From Nocardiopsis sp. NRRL B-16309 (lineage in GTDB: Bacteria; Actinomycetota; Actinomycetes; Streptosporangiales; Streptosporangiaceae): DNA of 64,000 nucleotides. Positions 15,372-24,723 of this stretch are shown one piece after another. The stretch lies in contig NZ_LGEC01000103.1 in assembly GCF_001279585.1 (NCBI RefSeq), forward strand, positions 171,063-235,062, in the 5' to 3' direction. The number at the start of each line of letters is the position of its first letter. The stretch's first letter is position 1. A program made the position numbers and the translations under genes. The notes beneath the pieces are model-generated. The model made no database searches. It was not told the origin of the DNA and worked only from the letters and a program-made list of their open reading frames with translations.

Positions 15372-17726
15372 GTGACGCTCACCCACGCGGTCGAGGCGAG
15401 TCCGGCGGCAGCGCCGGAGACGTCCGGCACGGCTCCCGAAGCCCTGCCACTGGACGTGCGCCGACGCGTGTCGGCGTTGGCCCGCTCCTCCAACCTGCTC
15501 GTGACCTGTGACTACGACGGCGCCCTGGCCCCCACGGACGCCTCCGCCTCGCGGCCCCTCCCCCAGGCGGTCCGCGCGCTGCGCGACCTGGCCGAGCTGC
15601 CCGGCACCACCTGCGCCGTCATCTCCGCCCGCCCCCTGGCCGACCTGGCGACCCTGTCGCGCCTGCCCGCCGAGATCCACCTCATCGGCTCCCACGGCAC
15701 CGACTACGACACCACCCTGGACCGACCCCTCCAGGCCGCCGACAAGGCCACCGCGCTGGAGCAGCTCCGCGACCAGGTCGAGGCGACCGCCACGTGCTAC
15801 CTCGGCGGGGGCCACGGCGAGGAGCCGGTCTTCCTGCGCCTGAACGGACCCGACACCGGCATCCGTGTCGGGAGCGAGCCCACGGTGGCCGCCCACCGCG
15901 TCGCGGACACCCCCGCCGCCGCCCAGCTCCTCACCGCCCTGGCCGCCGAGCGCCGCGCCTGGGTCTTCGGGGAGCGCCCCACCCCCATCGAGCGCATGAG
16001 CCTGCTGTCCAACCAGGCCGCCGTCGCGCTCGTGGGCCCCGACGCGCGCCTGGCCTGGTTCTGCCACCCCGAGCCCGACTCCCCCGCCGTGTTCGCCGAG
16101 GTCCTCGGCGGCCGCAGCGCCGGCGTGTTCGCCATCGCCCCCGCCCACGGCGGACGCCCCCTGGGCCAGCGCTACGAGGCCGGCACGATGACCGTGCGCA
16201 CCCGCTTCTCCCGGCTGGAGACCACCGACTACCTCGCCCGCAACGAGACCGCCGGGCGCACCGACCTCGTGCGCGTGGTGTCCGGCGTGGTCCCGGCCAC
16301 CGTGGAGTTCGCCCCCCGCCCCGACTTCGGCCGCGCGCCCGTGCGCCTGGTCCCCGTCCAGGACGGCCTGCTCGTGGAGGGCGGCGACTTCCCGATGGCG
16401 CTCTTCTCGCCCGGGGTGGACTGGCACATCAGCGGCGACGGCACCCACGACACCGCCCGCGCCACCGTCCACCCCACCTCCGAGCGGCCCGTCGTGCTCG
16501 AACTGCGCTGCGGCACCAGCGACACCGCACCGAGCCGGACCGGCGAGCCGGAGCGCCGCCGGGCCACCCACGAGCACTGGACCGACTGGGTGCGCGGCCT
16601 GGACCTGCCGGTCACCGCCCGCGACCTGGCCCAGCGCTCCGCGCTGACCCTGCGGGGGCTGTGCACCCCCACCGGCGGGGTGATGGCCGCCGCGACCACC
16701 TCCCTGCCCGAGGAGATCGGCGGGGTCCGCAACTGGGACTACCGGTACTGCTGGCTGCGCGACGGCGCCCTGACCGTCCAGTCCCTGGTCTCCCTGGGTT
16801 CGACCGCCGAGGCCGAGCGGTTCCTGGACTGGGTGCACGACGTGGTCGCCGCCCTGCCCGGCCCCGAGCTGCTGCGCCCCCTGTACAGCCTGCGCGGCAC
16901 CGACCTGGGCCCGGAGGAGGTCATCGAGACGCTGTCCGGCTACGCGGGCTCCCGGCCCGTGCGGGTCGGCAACCTCGCCGACCACCAGGTGCAGCTGGAC
17001 GTGTTCGGCCCCATCGTCGAACTCATCACCCACCTGTCCGCGGCACGCGGGCACCTGGCCGACCGGGACTGGGACCTGGTGGAGCAGATGTGCGCCGCCG
17101 TCGCCCGTCGCTGGGACGAGCCCGACCACGGCATCTGGGAGGAGCGCGACGAGCCGCGCCAGCGCGTCTACTCCAAGGTGATGTGCTGGGTGAGCCTGGA
17201 CCGCGCCCTGGCCCTGGCCGCCGACTACGGGCGCGAGGCCGACCCCGCCTGGGCCGGACTGCGCGAGCGGATCTCGGCGGAGGTGCTGGAGTCGGGGTGG
17301 AACGAGCAGGCGCAGGCCTACACCACCGCCTACGACGGCACCGACCTGGACGCGGCGTCGCTGCACATCGGGCTGTCCGGGATGATCGACCCCTCCGACG
17401 AGCGCTTCCAGGCGACCGTGACGGCGATCGAGGCCCAGCTGCGCAGCGGCCCCACGGTCTACCGCTACCACCGCGACGACGGCCTGCCCGGCGGCGAGGG
17501 CGGCTTCCACCTGTGCACGACGTGGCTGATCGAGGCCTACGTGCTGACCGGGCGGCGGGCCGAGGCCGAGGAGCTGTTCAAGCACCTGGTGGACTGCGCC
17601 GGGCCGACGGGGCTGATCCCGGAGGAGTACGACCCGGTCACCGAGCGGGCCCTGGGCAACCACCCGCAGGCGTACTCGCACCTGGGCCTGATCCGCTGCG
17701 CCCAGCTCCTGGACCGGGACCTGTAG
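15372..17726 (+). CDS. Fusion of a degenerate trehalose-6-phosphate-phosphatase domain and a GH15 trehalase/glucoamylase
   Basis: A 784-aa cytoplasmic protein. Residues ~25-195 resemble OtsB (CDYDGALAP at 46-54, VISARPLADL at 83-92, GSHGTDYD at ~107, GIRVGSEPTVAAHRV at ~163), but the cap domain is missing and the metal-binding motif expected as GDDxTDED reads GGGHGEEP. Residues ~200-784 form a GH15 (alpha/alpha)6 hydrolase with VRNWDYRYCWLRDG near 455 and the acidic EEYDP near 751, as in mycobacterial-type trehalases and glucoamylases. GTG 15372 has a strong GGAGGAGG; an in-frame GTG at 15276 does not. Likely hydrolyses trehalose or related alpha-glucosides, with the OtsB remnant structural or sensory (inference). 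Confidence 0.85.
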   Translation: MTLTHAVEASPAAAPETSGTAPEALPLDVRRRVSALARSSNLLVTCDYDGALAPTDASASRPLPQAVRALRDLAELPGTTCAVISARPLADLATLSRLPAEIHLIGSHGTDYDTTLDRPLQAADKATALEQLRDQVEATATCYLGGGHGEEPVFLRLNGPDTGIRVGSEPTVAAHRVADTPAAAQLLTALAAERRAWVFGERPTPIERMSLLSNQAAVALVGPDARLAWFCHPEPDSPAVFAEVLGGRSAGVFAIAPAHGGRPLGQRYEAGTMTVRTRFSRLETTDYLARNETAGRTDLVRVVSGVVPATVEFAPRPDFGRAPVRLVPVQDGLLVEGGDFPMALFSPGVDWHISGDGTHDTARATVHPTSERPVVLELRCGTSDTAPSRTGEPERRRATHEHWTDWVRGLDLPVTARDLAQRSALTLRGLCTPTGGVMAAATTSLPEEIGGVRNWDYRYCWLRDGALTVQSLVSLGSTAEAERFLDWVHDVVAALPGPELLRPLYSLRGTDLGPEEVIETLSGYAGSRPVRVGNLADHQVQLDVFGPIVELITHLSAARGHLADRDWDLVEQMCAAVARRWDEPDHGIWEERDEPRQRVYSKVMCWVSLDRALALAADYGREADPAWAGLRERISAEVLESGWNEQAQAYTTAYDGTDLDAASLHIGLSGMIDPSDERFQATVTAIEAQLRSGPTVYRYHRDDGLPGGEGGFHLCTTWLIEAYVLTGRRAEAEELFKHLVDCAGPTGLIPEEYDPVTERALGNHPQAYSHLGLIRCAQLLDRDL

Positions 17727-17829
17727 CGGCGGCCACCGCGGCCGCGCCGCCCGCGCGGACCCTCCGGACCCGTCGTCCGCGGGGTTCGCGGGGTCCGCGT
17801 TCCAGGTGGTTCGTCACACCCTGCCGGTA

Positions 17830-17848
17830 GGGTGCTGCCACAGCACCC
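17830..17848 (+). promoter_or_regulatory. Perfect inverted repeat just before the ribosome-binding site
   Basis: GGGTGCTG-CCA-CAGCACCC, 8-bp arms, immediately upstream of GGAGGG and the ATG at 17866. It may be an operator or a leader hairpin controlling translation of the glycosylase-like gene. Confidence 0.5.
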
Positions 17849-17865
17849 GCCGGAGGGACCCCAGG

Positions 17866-18981
17866 ATGGCCACGACCGACACCGTCTTGACACGGCGGGC
17901 GCTCAACCGCGCGACCCTCGACCGCCAACTGCTCCTGCGCCGCGTCGACCGCCCCGTCGCCGACGTGGTGAGCCACCTCGTCGGCCTCCAGGCGCAGACG
18001 ACCCACTCCTGGTACGTCGGCCTGCAGAGCCGCGTCGCGTCGCTCTCCCCGCACGAGGTCGGCCGCCGGCTGACCGAGGGGGAGCTGGTCCGCGTCTCGC
18101 TGATGCGCTCCACCCTCCACCTGGTCACCGCCCATGACTGCCGCACCCTGCGCGCCACCGTGCAGACCGCCATGGACCGGGACCTCGCCCACAGCAGCCA
18201 CGGGAAGACCACCGGCGGCATCGACCACGACGCCGTCGTCGCGGCCGGGCGCGCGCACCTGGAGAAGCGGCCGCTCACGGCCAAGGAACTGGGCGCGCTG
18301 CTCGCCGAGGAGTGGCCGGACGTCCCCGCCGCCGACCTCGCCTACGTCGTGCGCAACCGGCTGCCCGTCGTCCAGGTGCCCCCGCGCGGGGTGTGGGGCG
18401 CCTCCGGGCCGCCCGCGCTCGCGCCCGCCGACAGCTGGACCGGCCTGGCCATGGACGCCCCCGCCGACCCGGACGGCCTCGTCCTGCGCTACCTGGCCGC
18501 GTTCGGCCCGGCCGGGGTCAAGGACGTGCAGGCCTGGTCCGGGCTGACCCGCCTGCGCGAGGTGGTCGACCGGCTGCGCGACCGGCTCGTGGTGCTGCGC
18601 ACCGAGGACGGCGCCGAGCTCTTCGACCTGCCCGACGCGCCGCGCCCCGATCCCGACACCCCGGCGCCCGTCCGCTTCCTCTACGACTTCGACAACCTGC
18701 TGCGCGGCCACGCCGACCGGAGCCGCGTCATCTCCGCCGAAGATCTCAAGCGCATCACGACCCGCAACGGGATGCCGCCGTCGACCGTCCTGGTGGACGG
18801 GCGGGTCCGCGCCTCGTGGAAGGTCGTCGGGAAGGGAGCGGCCACCGCCGTCGAGGTCGTCCCGTTCGCCCCGATCACGGGAACGGACGCCGAGGAGGTG
18901 ACGGCCGAGGGACTGCGGCTGCTGGAGTTCCTGGCACCGGACGCCGAGGACCGCGAGGTCCGTTTCGTGTCCGGACCGTGA
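17866..18981 (+). CDS. AlkZ/YcaQ-like winged-helix DNA glycosylase family protein
   Basis: A 371-aa protein of the HTH_42 family. VADVVSHLVGLQAQ near residues 31-44 corresponds to the region that carries the catalytic Gln pair in AlkZ (here QAQ at 42-44), and VRVSLMRSTLHLVTAHD and VRFLYDFDNLLRGHADRSRV are family landmarks. AlkZ removes azinomycin-type crosslinks and YcaQ acts on interstrand crosslinks; this paralogue's substrate is unknown and no biosynthetic cluster is adjacent. ATG 17866 has GGAGGG 8 bp upstream and a preceding inverted repeat. Confidence 0.85.
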   Translation: MATTDTVLTRRALNRATLDRQLLLRRVDRPVADVVSHLVGLQAQTTHSWYVGLQSRVASLSPHEVGRRLTEGELVRVSLMRSTLHLVTAHDCRTLRATVQTAMDRDLAHSSHGKTTGGIDHDAVVAAGRAHLEKRPLTAKELGALLAEEWPDVPAADLAYVVRNRLPVVQVPPRGVWGASGPPALAPADSWTGLAMDAPADPDGLVLRYLAAFGPAGVKDVQAWSGLTRLREVVDRLRDRLVVLRTEDGAELFDLPDAPRPDPDTPAPVRFLYDFDNLLRGHADRSRVISAEDLKRITTRNGMPPSTVLVDGRVRASWKVVGKGAATAVEVVPFAPITGTDAEEVTAEGLRLLEFLAPDAEDREVRFVSGP

Positions 18982-19120
18982 CGTCGGCGCGGCCCGCGCC
19001 GACCGTGCGGTCCGGGCTGGCCGGGCTCGTGTCCGGTCCCGCCCTCGACCGTGACACTTCGGGACGTGTACCCATGTATCCGAACGCGGACGATACGTGA
19101 GGATATGGAAGGATTCACGG

Positions 19121-20980
19121 GTGACTGATGAGTTCCGCGCCGCGTTCCAACGTGTGCTCGACACCGCCGCAAGCCAGGCACCCGACTTTCCGGACGCCGT
19201 GCACGACGTGTTCCGGCTGTCCTCCCACGTGCCGACGGACGAACTCTCCATCGCCATGGAAGCCCTGACCCCTGTCCTGAGCGACTGCGAACCGGCCGCG
19301 GGCATCGCCGCCGACCTCGCGGTCCTGGCGGGCGCCCTGGTCGAGTCCGGGGCACCCGCGGGCGAGGTCGGGCTGGAGGTCCTGCGGCAGCTCGGACGCT
19401 ACGGCCAGGCCGCCGTGGCGTTCATGCACGCCTGGGACAAGACCGGCGGCGGACCGCTCCCCGGACCCACCGAGGTGGGCGAGTCGGAGGAGACCCGCGT
19501 CGAGGAGGTCCTCGGCGAGAACGCGCCGCTGGCGACCGTCGGCTGGTGGACCTCGCTGCGCTACGGGCTGGCCGCCAAGGCGATGCTGGGCGACGCCGAG
19601 GTGCGCGCCGCCGTGCGCGCGGACGCCAGCGCGCTGGACGGGCTCGGCCAGATCGTGCAGGCGCTCTCGACCCACCTCAGCGAGTTCCGCGAGGTCGGCG
19701 AACTCCTGCGGATGGCCGAGGCGGACACGGCGCTGGTCCTGGAGCGCGCCTCCCAGCGGGGCTTCCGCATCCGCTTCGACGGCATCGGCGACAACTTCCA
19801 GCTGCACACCCTGCTCGCGGACGCGCTCATCGGCAAGGAGGGCCGCATGCTCGCGGGCACCCGGCCCGACCCGCGGTGGACCGCCGCCTGCCTGGACGCG
19901 CCCGCCGACCCCCTGGCCGACGTCGTCGAGGGCGAGTGGGACCTGGTCGGCGGCGACGGCACCTGGGTGGGCAACGAGGCCGTCCCGGGCGACATCCCCG
20001 TGGTGGACGGCGAGCGCGTGCTGGTCCTGGAGGCCCAGTCGCTCTCGCACTCCTGGCGGGCCGGACGCCGGCACCCGCACATCCCGGGGTCGCTGTCGGT
20101 CGTCTCCGAACTGCCCTCCGACCAGGCCCACGCCTGGTGGGCGCGGCTGCACCCGGCCGGGTCGGTGCGCCACCCGCTCGCGACACCGATCGAGCACGAC
20201 GACACCGGAGCGCACCGACCGCCCCGGCACTTCGGGGTGGCGGCGCACTTCGCCGAGGTGGACTCCGGCCCGATGTCGGCCCCGTTCCCGGAAGCGGGCC
20301 TCGACGCCGAACCCGATTCCTCGTTCGGCTCGGAGTTCGCGGGCGGCCCGGAGTCCGGCTCCGGGTTCACGGGGTTGACGGGCGGCTCTGAGCCCGGCTC
20401 CGGCTTCACAAGCGGCTCGGAGTCCGGCACCGGGTTCACGGGCGGCTCGGAGCCTGGCTCCGGCTTCACGGGCGGCGGGCAGCCCGAGTACGACACCGGA
20501 TTCGACGCGGCCGGAGCCGACGCCGCCCCACCGGCCGCGGACGCTCCCGTGTTCCCGTCAGAGCCGCCACAGGACGACGCGCCCTCCGGTCCGCGGCAGC
20601 CGTGGGGCGTCCCGCGGGACTTCCTGGAGGAACTCGCCCGCGGGCCCGAGCCCGCGCCCGGGCGGGCCCCGGAACCGGACCCCGGAACGGCGGCGCATCC
20701 GTGGGCGGACGACCCCCTCCCCGACGTGGCGCCCTTCCCCGGATTCGTCCCGGACAGCGCCGACGAGGCGCCCGCGCTCCCCGAGTCCGCCCCCGCGGAG
20801 CACGAGGAGCCCCCGGCCCTGCCGACCGGTCCCTCCCGACCCGCCCCGGGCGCCCGGCTGCTCCCGCCGATGCCTCCCGGTGTCTCGGACAGCAGCACCT
20901 GGGCGCCGGACTGGAAGTGGCCGCTGCCGCCCCGGAACGGACGGGACGGTTCCGGCCCCGGCTCCTCCGACGGCGGATGA
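19121..20980 (+). CDS. Conserved actinobacterial protein of unknown function with repetitive C-terminal tail
   Basis: A 619-aa protein I do not recognise. Residues 1-370 look globular and mostly helical at first (FQRVLDTAASQAPDFPDAVHDVFRLSSHVPTDELSIAMEALTPVL shown by position 19142-19275), then contain FDGIGDNFQLHTLLADALIG and a mixed segment ending HFGVAAHF. Residues ~385-440 are four degenerate units of GSEPGSGFT, and ~440-619 are Pro/Glu/Asp-rich and likely disordered, ending in an acidic-to-Arg/Gly tail. GTG 19121 is chosen because AAGGA lies 8 bp upstream. No signal peptide. The gene is followed by a DedA-type gene on the same strand. Confidence 0.75.
   Translation: MTDEFRAAFQRVLDTAASQAPDFPDAVHDVFRLSSHVPTDELSIAMEALTPVLSDCEPAAGIAADLAVLAGALVESGAPAGEVGLEVLRQLGRYGQAAVAFMHAWDKTGGGPLPGPTEVGESEETRVEEVLGENAPLATVGWWTSLRYGLAAKAMLGDAEVRAAVRADASALDGLGQIVQALSTHLSEFREVGELLRMAEADTALVLERASQRGFRIRFDGIGDNFQLHTLLADALIGKEGRMLAGTRPDPRWTAACLDAPADPLADVVEGEWDLVGGDGTWVGNEAVPGDIPVVDGERVLVLEAQSLSHSWRAGRRHPHIPGSLSVVSELPSDQAHAWWARLHPAGSVRHPLATPIEHDDTGAHRPPRHFGVAAHFAEVDSGPMSAPFPEAGLDAEPDSSFGSEFAGGPESGSGFTGLTGGSEPGSGFTSGSESGTGFTGGSEPGSGFTGGGQPEYDTGFDAAGADAAPPAADAPVFPSEPPQDDAPSGPRQPWGVPRDFLEELARGPEPAPGRAPEPDPGTAAHPWADDPLPDVAPFPGFVPDSADEAPALPESAPAEHEEPPALPTGPSRPAPGARLLPPMPPGVSDSSTWAPDWKWPLPPRNGRDGSGPGSSDGG
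20343..20472 (+). repeat. Degenerate in-frame tandem repeat, about 27-33 bp units
   Basis: Four imperfect units encode GPESGSGFT, GSEPGSGFT, GSESGTGFT and GSEPGSGFT. A likely source of length variation between strains. Confidence 0.7.
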
Positions 20981-21071
20981 CAGTTGTCATGCCGCGAACG
21001 CTGAACCGCTCACACGGGCCCGGTGACGACTGCGACTACCGGCCTCCACACCGACACGGGACTCTGGGGAC

Positions 21072-22106
21072 ATGACGACGCAGCCGCACGGCGCCAGCCG
21101 CGACACCGCCGACACGGACGGGCCCCCTCCGGCGAGCGCCGACGCCCCCGCCACCCTCCCGGAGGCCGCCGACACCTCCGCGGCCGCCACGGACTCCGGC
21201 GGACCGCTCTCCCCCGAGGAGGAGAGGCGCCGGGAGAAGGAGCGCAAGGAGGAGGAGGCCATGGCCGCCCTGCGCGCGATCAAGCCGTGGGAGGGCGCGG
21301 CGACCCGGCAGGACAAGGCGCTCCTGGCCGCGTTCATCGTGATCCCCGCCGTCTTCCTGGCGCTCACCCCGCTCAAGCCCCTCCTGATCGCCGACCACCC
21401 GGTGGGCCTGGCCATGCTGACCGGCAGCAACGCCGCCATCGGCGCCGCGTCGGCCTTCGCGAGCATCGGCGAGATCCCGCTGTGGCTGGTCCTGTGCGCG
21501 GGCGTCTTCGGCAAGATCAAGGTCGACTGGCTCTTCTGGTGGCTGGGGCGCCGCTGGGGGCGGGGCATCGTCAACCTGCTCACGCCCAGCGAGCGCGCCC
21601 GGCGCCTCGCGGACCGGGTGCGCGACGCGAACCCGTGGTGGATCCGGGGCGCGGTCCTCATCTCCTACGTGCCCGGCGTCCCCGCCGCCCTCGTGCTCGT
21701 GGTCGCCGGCTGGACCGGCATGCGGCTGCGGACGTTCATGGTCCTGGACGCGTGCGGCGCCCTGCTGATGACCGGCGTCGTCGCCGCCGCGGGCTACGCC
21801 GCCGGGCAGGCCGGGGTCGACATCATCCTCACCGTGGACCGCTACGCCCTCTGGATCACCCTCGCCATCATCTTCGCCATGGCGTTCGCGCCGGTGATCC
21901 GCCAGAGCATCCGCACCAAGGCCGCCGAGCGGGCCCGCGCGCAGGAGGCGGCGGGCACCACGGACGCGGAGAGCGCGGAGAGCGAGGAGGACGCGGCGAG
22001 CCCCGCCGGACCGGCCGCCGCCGCGGACGAGTCGGTTCCCAAGGACGCGAAGGACGCCACGGCTCGCACGGAGGGCACGAAGGCCGCCGCCGAGACCGCG
22101 TCCTGA
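21072..22106 (+). CDS. DedA/VTT-family membrane protein with long charged tails
   Basis: A 344-aa membrane protein. Residues 1-75 are acidic then Lys/Glu-rich and cytoplasmic; ~80-290 contain five or six hydrophobic segments with DedA-like features: GEIPLWLVLCAGVFGKIKVDWLFWWLGRRWGRG, SERARRLADRV and the re-entrant-type SYVPGVPAALVLVVAGWTGM. The C-terminal ~60 residues are Ala/Glu-rich. DedA/VTT proteins flip or handle polyprenyl-phosphate or phospholipid; the specific substrate here is unknown. Confidence 0.85.
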   Translation: MTTQPHGASRDTADTDGPPPASADAPATLPEAADTSAAATDSGGPLSPEEERRREKERKEEEAMAALRAIKPWEGAATRQDKALLAAFIVIPAVFLALTPLKPLLIADHPVGLAMLTGSNAAIGAASAFASIGEIPLWLVLCAGVFGKIKVDWLFWWLGRRWGRGIVNLLTPSERARRLADRVRDANPWWIRGAVLISYVPGVPAALVLVVAGWTGMRLRTFMVLDACGALLMTGVVAAAGYAAGQAGVDIILTVDRYALWITLAIIFAMAFAPVIRQSIRTKAAERARAQEAAGTTDAESAESEEDAASPAGPAAAADESVPKDAKDATARTEGTKAAAETAS

Positions 22107-22262
22107 CGCGCCTCCCCCGCCCCGGCCGGAAAGTCGCACCGATGGTGTCCCCGGTCACACGCCCGAGTGGGACCCGCGACTAAGCTGGCCTTCGGCAATC
22201 CGACACCCCGGGCAAGCCGGCTGCACTGGGTGCGTCACAAACACACTCTGGGAGATCCCGTC

Positions 22263-23669
<1,407 letters not shown>

Positions 23670-23802
23670 CCGGGCGGGAGCGGATCGGGGGCGGACGGGG
23701 AGCGGACGCGCGTCGGTGGGACACCGGGGAACTTGCTAAGTTGCCCAGTGTCCCCCGCCGGAAGCCCTCCCCGTCCGGCCCTCCCCGAACCGAAAGCCAC
23801 CC

Positions 23803-24498
23803 ATGCGACTCATCCCGTCCAAGCCCCTGTCGTGCCTGGGCACGGCCGTCGTCGCCGCCGTCGTCGGCGGTTTCGTTCTCGTCGGCTGCGACGTGGTCGA
23901 CCTCGACGAACTCGGCGACTTCGGCGGCGTCGACGACATCGACATGAGCCTCCCGGGCGGCGAGGCGGATCCGGACGCCAGCGCCTCCCCCGAGGACGAG
24001 GAAGAGGAGGCCGCTTCCGCCTACGGCCTTCCGGAGTCCTGCGAGGCGGCGGGCGCCGCCGAGGTCGTCGGCGACCTGGCCCCCGGCCCCGTGCTCGCCG
24101 AGGAGTCCGGCGCCGTCGAGGGGATCGACGGCGCCGAGCAGCTGACGTGCTCCTTCAGCGACGGGAGCACCGAGCCGGGGACGCCCGTGTTCACCCTCGT
24201 GTTCACCTCGAACGCCGACCCCAGCGCCAACCCGGACGTCGTCCAGGTGCCCGGCGCGGAGGCGGAGATGAACTGGGAGGTGGACGTCGACGTGGACGTG
24301 GACACCTACGAGAACGACGACACCGACGAACTGGGCGGCGGCCTGGAGTACGTGGGGACCGTCGACGGCTCCAGCCGCCAGCTCTTCCTGTCCCTGCCCG
24401 GCGACTTCCACGTGGCCGCGATCGCCTTCGGCGAGGACGTGGCGCGCGAGGACCTGGAGCGGGTGGTGATGACGGCCGCCGAACGCGTGCGCGGCTGA
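23803..24498 (+). CDS. Acidic secreted lipoprotein, function unknown
   Basis: A 231-aa lipoprotein: signal peptide of ~28 residues with lipobox LVGC, then a strongly acidic linker (EDEEEEAAS). The mature domain has two Cys (ESCEAAG and LTCSFSDGS) that could form a disulfide, followed by VFTLVFTSNADPS and a C-terminal helical segment. The pattern resembles the DUF3558-like small actinobacterial lipoproteins, but I cannot assign a family. Convergent with the OmpA gene. Confidence 0.8.
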   Translation: MRLIPSKPLSCLGTAVVAAVVGGFVLVGCDVVDLDELGDFGGVDDIDMSLPGGEADPDASASPEDEEEEAASAYGLPESCEAAGAAEVVGDLAPGPVLAEESGAVEGIDGAEQLTCSFSDGSTEPGTPVFTLVFTSNADPSANPDVVQVPGAEAEMNWEVDVDVDVDTYENDDTDELGGGLEYVGTVDGSSRQLFLSLPGDFHVAAIAFGEDVAREDLERVVMTAAERVRG

Positions 24499-24677
24499 GC
24501 CTCCCACGCCCTCGACGCCCGCCGCACGGGCTCGGCCGGGGCTCCTGGCGGGCGGGACGGCGACCCCCGCCGTCCCGCCCGGCTCGCGCACCCGCCGGCG
24601 GCGCCGCCTCCTCCCGCGCGGCCCTGGGCCCCCTCCGCGCCTCCGCGGCCCCCTCGGGCCGAGAGGGCGGGACGAAG

Positions 24678-24713
24678 GCGAAGGGGCCGGTGCGCTCGCA
24701 CCGGCCCCTTCGC
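24678..24713. terminator. Very strong bidirectional terminator hairpin
   Basis: A perfect 17-bp stem (24678-24694 with 24697-24713; the core GGGGCCGGTGCG pairs with CGCACCGGCCCC) and a minimal loop, 10 bp past the OmpA gene stop and between two convergent genes. Confidence 0.85.
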
Positions 24714-24723
24714 GCGTCCCGGG

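Noticed and set aside
15345..17681. 778-codon minus-strand frame opposite the GH15 fusion
   Set aside because: Shadow of the real gene; composition is Gly/Ala/Val/Arg-rich with no family motif.
19121..22106. Secondary-metabolite or antiphage island around the unknown 619-aa protein
   Set aside because: Neighbours are housekeeping-like (DedA protein, lpdA) and no synthase, nuclease or NTPase motifs are present.
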